The position numbers and the translations under genes are program-made. A DNA stretch of 64,000 nt, taken from positions 1,736,001 to 1,800,000 of the forward strand of contig NZ_CP037864.1 in assembly GCF_004353845.1 (NCBI RefSeq). The letters run 5' to 3'. The notes below the pieces were generated by a model. The model was not told the DNA's origin, searched no databases, and saw nothing but the letters and a program-made list of their open reading frames with translations. The DNA comes from Citrobacter arsenatis. GTDB lineage: Bacteria; Pseudomonadota; Gammaproteobacteria; Enterobacterales; Enterobacteriaceae. Numbering within the stretch: the first letter of the stretch is position 1; each line of letters starts with the position of its first letter. Positions 8,916 through 16,686 of this stretch are shown one piece after another.

Positions 8916-9815
8916 TTATCCTCGTAGGGTCGCGGTTAAACCTTTAAGGCTGGCGTACTGCTGGGCAAATTCGAGCAGCGCAGGCGCATCAAGCGGTTTA
9001 TCCGGTGCGTTGTAGGGTTGACTGAGTAAGTGGTATTTGTTGATGCCCAGGGTGTGGTAGGGCAAAAAATGGATCTCACCGACGTGAAGCTCGTCGGCAG
9101 CAAAATCGGTAATGGCCTGAATAGCGGCTTCGTCAGCGTTGAATCCCTGAATCAGCGGTACGCGGATGATCATTTTTTTACCAGCGGCGGCCAGTTTTTT
9201 TAGATTTTCCAGTACGCGAGAGGCACGCCCATCGGTCCACTGTTTAAACGGAGCGTCGGCCACATGTTTTAAATCGGCCAGGAACAGATCGACGTTTGGT
9301 AATGATGGTTCAATATACTTCCACGGAACGTGCAGACACGTTTCTACCGCCGTATGAATACCGGCATCGTGGCTGGCTTTGAGCAATGCTGCCGCCAGCT
9401 CTGGCTGCATGAACGGTTCGCCGCCGGACAAGGTGAGGCCCCCTCCGCTGCGGTCGTAAAACGGTTTGTCACGCAAAACGGTTGCCATGATTTCATCCAC
9501 GCTTTTTATCTCTCCGCAGACGGTCAGTGCCTGCGTTGGACAGCAGTGGGTCAGCGCGGTAAGCGCGTCATCGGTCAGTTTTTCGCGATGAATCAACAAT
9601 CCGCTCAGCGCCCGTTCAATCACCTCCGGTGCCGCCTGAGCACAGAGATCGCAACCCTCGAGGCACAAACGTGCGTCATAGAGCAGGTCCTGCGTGCGGG
9701 CGCGGCTTTCCGGGTTTTGGCACCACCGGCAGCCCAGGGAGCATCCCTTAAGGAACACCACGGTACGGATCCCGGGACCATCATGTGTGGAATAGCGCTG
9801 GATATTGAAAATCAT
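8916..9815 (-). CDS. ybiY: YbiY, glycyl radical enzyme activase (radical SAM)
   Basis: A 299-residue radical SAM protein that would install the glycyl radical on YbiW using S-adenosylmethionine and a reduced [4Fe-4S] cluster. The cluster motif C-X3-C-X2-C is at residues 25-32 (GCSLGCRWC). A Cys-rich insert (CLEGCDLC and CC-PTQ) between about residues 52 and 100 resembles the extra ferredoxin-type cluster domain of dehydratase activases, consistent with YbiW not being a classical formate-lyase. SAM-binding GGEP follows (SGGEPF). Start 9815 was chosen over 9827 because GAGG sits 6 bp before it. A perfect 16-bp palindrome lies 36 bp upstream. Confidence 0.93.
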   Translation of the reverse strand: MIFNIQRYSTHDGPGIRTVVFLKGCSLGCRWCQNPESRARTQDLLYDARLCLEGCDLCAQAAPEVIERALSGLLIHREKLTDDALTALTHCCPTQALTVCGEIKSVDEIMATVLRDKPFYDRSGGGLTLSGGEPFMQPELAAALLKASHDAGIHTAVETCLHVPWKYIEPSLPNVDLFLADLKHVADAPFKQWTDGRASRVLENLKKLAAAGKKMIIRVPLIQGFNADEAAIQAITDFAADELHVGEIHFLPYHTLGINKYHLLSQPYNAPDKPLDAPALLEFAQQYASLKGLTATLRG

Positions 9816-9850
9816 AAGCGGCCTCATTTCTTTCGTATAAAGATTAAATT

Positions 9851-9866
9851 ACTTTCGAATGAAAGT
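9851..9866. promoter_or_regulatory. Putative operator, copy 3 (ybiY/fsaA divergent promoter region)
   Basis: ACTTTC-GAAT-GAAAGT: perfect 6-bp arms around 4 bp, located in the 132-bp space between divergent ybiY and fsaA. It is the best copy of a motif also seen at 5303-5318 and 6323-6338. Binding here could control both directions. Confidence 0.6.
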
Positions 9867-9947
9867 TATATTGACGTGCGTCAACTAACCGTGAGGTTTC
9901 GCCGTGCTACCTTTTATTCATGCTAATTATTCGTTTGAGGAAAGGTT

Positions 9948-10610
9948 ATGGAACTCTATTTAGATACGTCTGACGTTGCCGCGGTAAAAGCGCTGGCGCG
10001 CGTTTTTCCGCTGGCAGGGGTGACCACGAACCCAAGTATTGTAGCCGCAGGTAAGCAGACGCTGGACGTGTTACTGCCGCAATTGCAGGAAGCGATGGGA
10101 GGGCAAGGACGTCTGTTTGCTCAGGTAATGGCGACAACCGCCGAAGGAATGGTCAGCGATGCGCGTAAACTGCGGGCAATCATCGCGGATATCGTAGTTA
10201 AGGTGCCGGTTACGGCCGAAGGTCTGACGGCCATTAAATTGCTGAAAGAAGAGGGGATCCCAACACTGGGTACCGCGGTATACGGTGCCGCTCAAGGGCT
10301 ATTAGCTGCGCTGGCGGGGGCGGAATACGTAGCACCCTACGTTAACCGCGTGGATGCGCAGGGAGGGGACGGCATTCAGACTGTGACCGACCTGCAGACC
10401 TTACTGAAAATGCATGCCCCGCACGCCAAAGTACTGGCAGCCAGTTTCAAAACGCCGCGCCAGGCTCTGGACTGCCTGCTGGCGGGCTGCGAGTCCATCA
10501 CGCTACCGCTGGATGTCGCTCAGCAGATGATTAGCTCTCCGGCCGTTGATGCTGCCGTGGCGAAGTTCGAGCACGACTGGCAGAGTGCATTCGGTCGCAC
10601 GTCGATCTGA
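9948..10610 (+). CDS. fsaA: Fructose-6-phosphate aldolase FsaA
   Basis: A 220-residue class I aldolase of the transaldolase family that reversibly splits fructose-6-phosphate into dihydroxyacetone and glyceraldehyde-3-phosphate, and also uses other donors such as hydroxyacetone. The Schiff-base lysine is in the beta-strand IVVKVPVT (about residue 85), and the N-terminal DTSDVAAVK and TTNPS segments are those of the FSA subgroup. AGGAAAG precedes the ATG at good spacing. It is divergent from ybiYW and shares the intergenic palindrome, which fits co-control with a sugar-phosphate phosphatase (ybiV). Confidence 0.96.
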   Translation: MELYLDTSDVAAVKALARVFPLAGVTTNPSIVAAGKQTLDVLLPQLQEAMGGQGRLFAQVMATTAEGMVSDARKLRAIIADIVVKVPVTAEGLTAIKLLKEEGIPTLGTAVYGAAQGLLAALAGAEYVAPYVNRVDAQGGDGIQTVTDLQTLLKMHAPHAKVLAASFKTPRQALDCLLAGCESITLPLDVAQQMISSPAVDAAVAKFEHDWQSAFGRTSI

Positions 10611-10619
10611 TGCTGTTGC

Positions 10620-10692
10620 TGGGTGGCGCTAACGCTTACCTGGCCTACGTTCGAGCCGTTGTAGGTCGGGTAAGGCGAAGCCGCCACCCGAC
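10620..10692. repeat. REP-like palindromes between fsaA and moeB
   Basis: The stem GTCGGGT...GCCACCCGAC spans 10665-10692, preceded by a partial partner (GGGTGGCGCTAACGC... GGCCTACG) from 10620. It lies between the convergent genes fsaA and moeB. Confidence 0.65.
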
Positions 10693-10696
10693 TTTA

Positions 10697-11446
10697 TTAC
10701 CGACTACAAACCTCACACCCCGGGTTACGCATCAGCTTCATTTCGCGAAACTGGCAGGTCATGGCGTCGTACATGACGATTTTTCCAGACGCCGGTTTAC
10801 CATAGTTTGCCAGCAGCTTAATGGCCTCCATCGCCTGTAACGAGCCAATCACGCCGATCAGCGGGGCCATCACTCCGGCCTCGACGCAGGTCAGGGCGTT
10901 TTCACCGAACAGACGACTCAGGCAGCGGTAGCATGGCTCTCCTTCCTGATACGTAAAGACGGTAATTTGTCCTTCCATGCGAATTGCCGCCCCAGAAACC
11001 AACGGAACCCTGGCGGCGAAGCATCCGGCATTCAACTGATTGCGGATGCTGACGTTATCCGTACAGTCCAGCACCAAATCGTGCTCGGCGATCAGCGCGT
11101 GAATCTGGTTTTCTTCCAGCAGCGCATTCACTGGCGTAATGGCGATGTAAGGGTTAATCCGCGCCAGTGCGTCGCGGGCGGAGAGCACTTTGGGCTGTCC
11201 AACGGTCGCATCGCTATGCAGCGTCTGGCGCTGGAGGTTCGACACGGAAACCGTGTCAAAGTCGAGCAGGGTTAAATGCCCGACGCCAGCGCCTGCAAGG
11301 TACTGGGTTGCTGCACATCCCAGTCCCCCCAGGCCAACGACCAGTACCCGCGCCTCCTTAAGCGCTTCCTGACCTTCGAAATCGAAGCCGCGCAGAATGA
11401 TTTGCCGGTTATAGCGCATCATCTCCTGGTCGCTGAGTTCCGCCAT
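10697..11446 (-). CDS. moeB: Molybdopterin-synthase adenylyltransferase MoeB
   Basis: A 249-residue E1-like enzyme that adenylates the C-terminal glycine of MoaD so that it can be thiocarboxylated for molybdopterin synthesis. It has the Rossmann nucleotide-binding motif VVGLGGLGC near residue 36, the Arg-rich ATP site (ISVSNLQRQTLH...), and two zinc-binding Cys pairs, CYRC near residue 172 and CEVC at the extreme C-terminus. It overlaps the end of moeA by one base, so the two are translationally coupled in a moeA-moeB operon. Confidence 0.96.
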   Translation of the reverse strand: MAELSDQEMMRYNRQIILRGFDFEGQEALKEARVLVVGLGGLGCAATQYLAGAGVGHLTLLDFDTVSVSNLQRQTLHSDATVGQPKVLSARDALARINPYIAITPVNALLEENQIHALIAEHDLVLDCTDNVSIRNQLNAGCFAARVPLVSGAAIRMEGQITVFTYQEGEPCYRCLSRLFGENALTCVEAGVMAPLIGVIGSLQAMEAIKLLANYGKPASGKIVMYDAMTCQFREMKLMRNPGCEVCSR

Positions 11447-12681
11447 TACAGGCCTCCAAACAGTGCGTTAAACGGCTCGACCTCAACCCATTCTCCGGCT
11501 TCGACGTTACCGCGATCGCGCTCCAGCACGATAAAGCAGTTGCCCAGGCTAAAGGAGCTAAAAATATGCGAGCCTTGATGTCCGGTAGTGGTGACTTCCA
11601 GTTCGCCTTCCGCGGTACGCTGTAATACACCGCGCTGAAAATCCAGACGGCCTGGCGTTTTCTTCAGGCGTGATGCGGTGCGCACGCGCTGGCGCGGAGG
11701 TAGCCCGCTGGCGGTGTTGCCGCTGAGTTTCGCCAGCAGCGGTTGTACCAGTTGATAAAAGGTGAGGGCTGCAGACACCGGGTTACCCGGCAGGCCGCAA
11801 AACCAGCTGTTGCTCAGTTTGCCAAAGGCGAACGGTTTGCCCGGTTTAATGGCCAGCTTCCAGAAGGCAATTTCTCCCAGCTCTTCCAGAATGGTTTTGG
11901 TGTAATCCGCTTCGCCTACGGAAACGCCGCCGGAGCTAATGACGACATCGGCCTGGCTGTCGGCTTCGATAAACGCGGCGCGTAGCGCGTTGGGATCGTC
12001 GCGAATAATCCCCAGGTTGATCACTTCGCAGCCCAACTGCTGCAGCATCAGATGAACGGCTAAACGATTGGTGTCATAAATCTGTCCGTCTTCCAACGGC
12101 TGACCCGGCAGCTGTAGTTCATCGCCTGTAGAGAACAGCGCCACGCGGACTTTGCGCACAACGGAGACATCGGCAATGCCGAGCGAAGCCAGCACGGGAA
12201 GCTCGGCGGTTGTCAGGCGCGTCCCGGTGGCAAACACCACCGCGCCGTTGGCAATATCTTCACCGCGCAGACGAATATTTTGTCCGTTGCGGACCTCGGC
12301 GGTAAAGCGAATGCCCTCTTCGGTTTGTTCCGTTTGCTCCTGCATCACCACCGCTTCACAACCGGCAGGCACCGGGGCACCGGTCATAATACGGATGCAG
12401 GTTCCCGCAGGCCACTCGCCATGGAAAGGCTGACCAGCAAAGGCTTTGCCTGCCACCGCAAGAGGTTGGTCAGACTGTAGATCGGCTAATCGCACCGCAT
12501 AGCCATCCATTGCCGAGTTATCGAATCCCGGCACATCAATCGGCGAGACGACGTCGGTGGCCAGAATGCGGCCAAAGCATTGAACCAGCGGCAGCGTTTC
12601 AACAGCGGTAAGCGGGGTAATACGCGACAGCATCTGAGAGAGAGCCGTTTCAAGCGGCATCAGTCCGGCGGTAAATTCCAT
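11446..12681 (-). CDS. moeA: Molybdopterin molybdenumtransferase MoeA
   Basis: A 411-residue enzyme that inserts molybdate into adenylylated molybdopterin to give Mo-cofactor. Family segments seen include DVPGFDNSAMDGYA (residues about 50-62), the RIMTGAPVP motif near 98-106, the MoCF fold stretch STGDEL and SSGGVSVGEADYTK, and GLPGNPVSA near residue 300. It is the first gene of moeAB. The upstream 175 bp, shared with the divergent aadA-like gene, should hold its promoter; I see no Moco riboswitch there. Confidence 0.96.
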   Translation of the reverse strand: MEFTAGLMPLETALSQMLSRITPLTAVETLPLVQCFGRILATDVVSPIDVPGFDNSAMDGYAVRLADLQSDQPLAVAGKAFAGQPFHGEWPAGTCIRIMTGAPVPAGCEAVVMQEQTEQTEEGIRFTAEVRNGQNIRLRGEDIANGAVVFATGTRLTTAELPVLASLGIADVSVVRKVRVALFSTGDELQLPGQPLEDGQIYDTNRLAVHLMLQQLGCEVINLGIIRDDPNALRAAFIEADSQADVVISSGGVSVGEADYTKTILEELGEIAFWKLAIKPGKPFAFGKLSNSWFCGLPGNPVSAALTFYQLVQPLLAKLSGNTASGLPPRQRVRTASRLKKTPGRLDFQRGVLQRTAEGELEVTTTGHQGSHIFSSFSLGNCFIVLERDRGNVEAGEWVEVEPFNALFGGL

Positions 12682-12856
12682 GAGAAGACTCCTGCGGGGT
12701 AAAATCGAATCCGCTCATTATGTCAGAAAATGGACGCGGACAGTATGCCACCTCAGGCTTAGGATCGGATCTGATAAGGGTTTTCTGCCAGAGGATAGCG
12801 CTACAGGAAAAATGCAGTATAGACTCACTGTTTCTACTTTTTTAGCTGGGGGCTAA

Positions 12857-13645
12857 ATGACTCATACTATCCCGGACGCTATTCGACACCAGTTGGATGC
12901 CGCCAGTGCGCTCATCCGTCAGATTTTCGCGGGGGATCTCGTTGCCATCCATTTGTATGGGTCTGCTATTGAAGGCGGCCTAAAACCCCAAAGCGACATT
13001 GATTTATTGGTCATCCTGCGGGAACCCATGAATGCCCGGCAACGAAAAAAACTGATGCAGGATTTGCTGACTATTTCTGCGCCTCCCGGCACCTGCGAAC
13101 GGTATCGTGCGCTGGAAGTGACCGTTGTTCTGCTCTCGCAGATTGTACCGTGGCGATTCCCTCCGGCGAGAGAGATGCAGTTTGGCGAATGGTTGCGTGA
13201 TGATATCTGCGCTGGCGTGTATGAACCGGCGCAGGAGGATCCTGATCTTGCCATTCTGTTGACCCAGGCCCGGCGCGCCAGCGTTCCATTGTTCGGTGAA
13301 CCCGCTGAGACATTATTCAACGTCATCCCTTTTAGCGATGTTGTGCAAACATTTCGGCATATCCTTGAGCTGTGGCAGAAACCGGCCGATTTAGAAGGGG
13401 ACGAGCGGAATATCATCCTTGCTCTGGCACGTATCTGGTATAGCGTGGTTACGGGCAATATTGTTGCTAAGGACGAGGCTGCGTCCTGGCTTTTGCCGCA
13501 ATTACCCGTTGAGTATGCTGACACGCTGCAAGCCGCACGTCTGGAATATCTCGGCTTAACCAAACATAACTGGGCCGCGTCTATGCCGTCCGTTGAACGA
13601 TTTGTGTGTTATGCAAAAAAACAGATCTCCGACAGGTTTAAATAA
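12857..13645 (+). CDS. AadA-family aminoglycoside (streptomycin/spectinomycin) 3''-adenylyltransferase, chromosomal
   Basis: A 262-residue nucleotidyltransferase of the ANT(3'') type. The catalytic signature is complete: LYGSAIEGGLKPQSDIDLLVI (residues about 34-54) with the Gly-Ser and the two metal-binding aspartates, and a conserved Glu in RALEVTVV as the probable catalytic base. The C-terminal half is the helical AadA domain (DERNIILALARIWYS... KDEAASW). Family members transfer AMP to streptomycin and spectinomycin. There is no integron attC site, integrase or insertion sequence next to it, so it looks like a resident chromosomal gene like the cryptic aadA of Salmonella. GGGGGCTA precedes the ATG. 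This gene is not at this position in E. coli K-12. Whether it confers resistance cannot be told from sequence. Confidence 0.85.
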   Translation: MTHTIPDAIRHQLDAASALIRQIFAGDLVAIHLYGSAIEGGLKPQSDIDLLVILREPMNARQRKKLMQDLLTISAPPGTCERYRALEVTVVLLSQIVPWRFPPAREMQFGEWLRDDICAGVYEPAQEDPDLAILLTQARRASVPLFGEPAETLFNVIPFSDVVQTFRHILELWQKPADLEGDERNIILALARIWYSVVTGNIVAKDEAASWLLPQLPVEYADTLQAARLEYLGLTKHNWAASMPSVERFVCYAKKQISDRFK

Positions 13646-13834
13646 TTAATCAATAACGTTTAGGGATCTCTTTTGCGTTAAACACATCTGCATGACCTGA
13701 TGGGGCGAGTTGTAAGGCGCGAGCCTTTACCTTTACATGACGTCTACATCTTTCTATATTCAAAAATCGAATCAATAAGTCACAGAAATTCTGATATTTA
13801 TAACCCTGGAACCTGCCACCTGATGGACAAAAAA

Positions 13835-14800
13835 ATGGGTAAAGCAGTCATTGCAATTCACGGCGGCGCAGGGGCTATCACCCGTTCGCAGCTGAGCCAG
13901 GAGCAAGAGTTGCGTTATATACAGGCGCTGTCGGATATCGTGGAAACCGGCCAGCGGATGCTTGAGGACGGTTGTAGCGCACTGGATGTGGTGACCGAAG
14001 CCGTGCGCTTGCTGGAAGAGTGTCCATTGTTTAATGCCGGAATTGGCGCGGTGTATACCCGTGATGAAACCCATGAACTGGATGCCTGCGTGATGGACGG
14101 TAATACGCTAAACGCGGGAGCCGTTGCTGGGGTCAGCCATCTGCGAAATCCGATTCTCGCGGCACGCCTGGTAATGGAACACAGCCCACACGTCATGATG
14201 ATCGGTGAAGGGGCTGAAAACTTTGCCATTGCGCAGGGTATGGCGCGCGTTTCGGCGGATATTTTCTCGACGCCAGAACGTTACGCTCAACTGCTGGCGG
14301 CGCAAGCGGCGGGTGAAACGGTACTGGATCATAGCGCGAGTCCGCTGGATGAAAACACCAAAATGGGTACCGTAGGGGCGGTCGCGCTGGATATGTTTGG
14401 CAATCTGGCGGCGGCAACATCGACCGGCGGAATGACCAACAAATTACCGGGTCGGGTGGGGGACAGTCCGCTGGTCGGCGCAGGCTGTTACGCCAATAAC
14501 GCAAATGTGGCAGTTTCCTGTACCGGAACCGGGGAAGTCTTTATTCGTGCGCTGGCGGCCTATGATATTGCAGCGTTGATGGACTACGGCGGCCTGAGTT
14601 TATCGGAAGCGTGTGAACGCGTAGTGATGGAAAAATTACCGGCGCTCGGCGGCAGCGGCGGTTTAATTGCTATCGATCACGAGGGCAACGTTGCCTTGCC
14701 GTTTAACAGTGAAGGCATGTACCGCGCCTGGGGATACGCAGGCGATACGCCAACCACCGGTATTTATCGGGAAAAAGGAGATACCGTTGCCACACAGTGA
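13835..14800 (+). CDS. iaaA: Isoaspartyl peptidase / L-asparaginase IaaA
   Basis: A 321-residue Ntn-hydrolase proenzyme (plant-type asparaginase) that removes N-terminal beta-aspartyl residues from peptides and cleaves itself into alpha and beta subunits. The self-cleavage site is MGTVGAV, where Thr (about residue 179) becomes the N-terminal nucleophile of the beta chain; the GGMTNKLPGRVGDSP and CTGTGE segments complete the substrate pocket. Start 13835 (MGKAVIAIHGGAGA) reproduces the E. coli length; an ATG at 13823 is the alternative. Its last 14 bases overlap gsiA, so it is the first gene of iaaA-gsiABCD, linking peptide breakdown with glutathione import. Confidence 0.95.
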   Translation: MGKAVIAIHGGAGAITRSQLSQEQELRYIQALSDIVETGQRMLEDGCSALDVVTEAVRLLEECPLFNAGIGAVYTRDETHELDACVMDGNTLNAGAVAGVSHLRNPILAARLVMEHSPHVMMIGEGAENFAIAQGMARVSADIFSTPERYAQLLAAQAAGETVLDHSASPLDENTKMGTVGAVALDMFGNLAAATSTGGMTNKLPGRVGDSPLVGAGCYANNANVAVSCTGTGEVFIRALAAYDIAALMDYGGLSLSEACERVVMEKLPALGGSGGLIAIDHEGNVALPFNSEGMYRAWGYAGDTPTTGIYREKGDTVATQ

Positions 14801-16658
14801 TGAGCTTGACGCCAGCGACGTGCTGGCAGTCAACAATCTGAATATCGCCTTTGAACAAGAGCAGCAGCGTGTCAGTGCGGTGCGCAATCTGTCATTTCGC
14901 CTGAAGCGTGGCGAAACGCTGGCGATCGTGGGCGAATCCGGTTCAGGGAAGTCGGTCACGGCTTTGTCGCTGATGCGTCTGATTGAACAGGCCGGCGGCG
15001 AGGTGAGCTGCGATGAAATGCTGCTGCGACGCCGTAACCGACAGGTTATTGAGCTGGGTGAACAGAGCGCGTCGCAGATGCGTCACGTACGCGGCGCGGA
15101 TATCGCCATGATCTTTCAGGAGCCGATGACATCGCTCAATCCGGTATTTACCGTGGGTGAGCAGATTGCCGAGTCAATCCGTTTGCATCAGGGTGCCAAC
15201 CACGAAGAAGCGATGGTGGAAGCTAAACGGATGCTCGACCAGGTGCGTATCCCCGAGGCAAAGGCGATTTTATCGCGCTATCCGCACCAGCTCTCCGGCG
15301 GCATGCGTCAGCGGGTGATGATCGCCATGGCGCTGTCGTGTCGTCCCGCGGTTTTAATTGCCGATGAGCCGACCACCGCGCTGGATGTCACTATCCAGGC
15401 GCAGATCCTGCAACTGATAAAAGTGTTGCAGCAGGATATGTCGATGGGCGTGATTTTTATTACCCACGATATGGGCGTCGTGGCGGATATTGCCGACCGC
15501 GTGCTGGTGATGTATCAGGGGGAGGCGGTAGAAACCGGTAGCGTTGAGCAGATTTTTCATGCCCCCCAGCATCCCTATACCAAAGCGCTGTTGGCCGCTG
15601 TGCCGCAGCTTGGCGCGATGAGCGGACAAGAGTATCCGCGCCGTTTTCCGCTTATTTCATTACACGATCCCAGTCATGTAGAACCACAGACCGAGCAGGA
15701 CACCGTGGTTGAAGGCGAGCCTATTCTGCAGGTACGTAATCTGGTGACGCGTTTCCCTTTGCGCAGCGGCATTCTTAATCGGGTGACCCGCGAGGTGCAT
15801 GCGGTTGAAAACGTTAGCTTCGACCTGTGGCCCGGAGAGACGCTCTCGCTGGTGGGGGAGTCGGGCTGCGGGAAATCCACCACCGGGCGCGCGCTGCTGC
15901 GCCTGGTAGAGTCTCAGCGCGGAGAAATCATCTTCAACGGCCAGCGTATCGATACCCTGGCTGCCAGTAAGCTACAGCCGCTGCGTCGGGATATTCAATT
16001 TATCTTCCAGGACCCCTATGCTTCGCTCGATCCACGCCAGACTGTGGGATATTCCATTTTAGAGCCGCTGCGGGTGCATGGCTTACTGCAAGGCGATGCG
16101 GCGGCAAAACGGGTTGCCTGGCTGCTGGAGCGTGTAGGATTACTCCCAGAGCATGCCTGGCGCTATCCGCACGAGTTTTCCGGTGGTCAGCGTCAACGCA
16201 TCTGTATTGCCAGGGCGCTGGCGCTCAATCCCAAGGTGATCATTGCCGATGAGTCCGTTTCGGCGCTGGATGTCTCGATTCGTGGGCAAATTATCAACCT
16301 GTTGCTCGACCTGCAGCGAGAAATGGGGATTGCATACCTGTTTATTTCCCACGATATGGCGGTGGTAGAGCGGATCAGTCATCGTGTGGCGGTCATGTAC
16401 CTTGGGCAGATCGTCGAGATCGGTACCCGGCGTGCGGTGTTTGAAAATCCGCAGCATCCGTACACCCGCAAACTGATGGCGGCGGTCCCGGTCGCCGATC
16501 CATCGCATCACCGACCACAGCGCGTGCTGTTGTCGGATGATATCCCCAGCAATATCCGCAAACGTGGCGAAGAGGTTTCCCCGGTTTCACTACAGTTAGT
16601 TGGACCGGGGCATTATGTTGCGCGTGGGCAACCAGAAAATGCGCTTTCGCGTTTATAA
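14787..16658 (+). CDS. gsiA: Glutathione importer ATPase GsiA (double ABC)
   Basis: A 623-residue protein with two fused ATP-binding cassettes, energising the GsiBCD glutathione importer at the inner membrane. Cassette 1: Walker A GESGSGKS near residue 50, signature LSGGMRQR, Walker B VLIADEPTTALD. Cassette 2: Walker A GESGCGKS, signature FSGGQRQR, and Walker B VIIADESVSALD. Note ADES where the usual Walker B ends ADEP; the catalytic Glu is kept. The start is TTG at 14787, with AAGGAG 6 bp upstream inside the end of iaaA. This choice gives exactly the E. coli length. Confidence 0.95.
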   Translation: MPHSDELDASDVLAVNNLNIAFEQEQQRVSAVRNLSFRLKRGETLAIVGESGSGKSVTALSLMRLIEQAGGEVSCDEMLLRRRNRQVIELGEQSASQMRHVRGADIAMIFQEPMTSLNPVFTVGEQIAESIRLHQGANHEEAMVEAKRMLDQVRIPEAKAILSRYPHQLSGGMRQRVMIAMALSCRPAVLIADEPTTALDVTIQAQILQLIKVLQQDMSMGVIFITHDMGVVADIADRVLVMYQGEAVETGSVEQIFHAPQHPYTKALLAAVPQLGAMSGQEYPRRFPLISLHDPSHVEPQTEQDTVVEGEPILQVRNLVTRFPLRSGILNRVTREVHAVENVSFDLWPGETLSLVGESGCGKSTTGRALLRLVESQRGEIIFNGQRIDTLAASKLQPLRRDIQFIFQDPYASLDPRQTVGYSILEPLRVHGLLQGDAAAKRVAWLLERVGLLPEHAWRYPHEFSGGQRQRICIARALALNPKVIIADESVSALDVSIRGQIINLLLDLQREMGIAYLFISHDMAVVERISHRVAVMYLGQIVEIGTRRAVFENPQHPYTRKLMAAVPVADPSHHRPQRVLLSDDIPSNIRKRGEEVSPVSLQLVGPGHYVARGQPENALSRL

Positions 16659-16686
16659 CAGGCAGGCAGGGTTTAAGGAGAATAAC

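Noticed and set aside
7093..9015. Long plus-strand open frames (7093-7899, 8065-9015) across ybiW
   Set aside because: They are antisense shadows of the ybiW coding sequence; no conserved domain or start signal.
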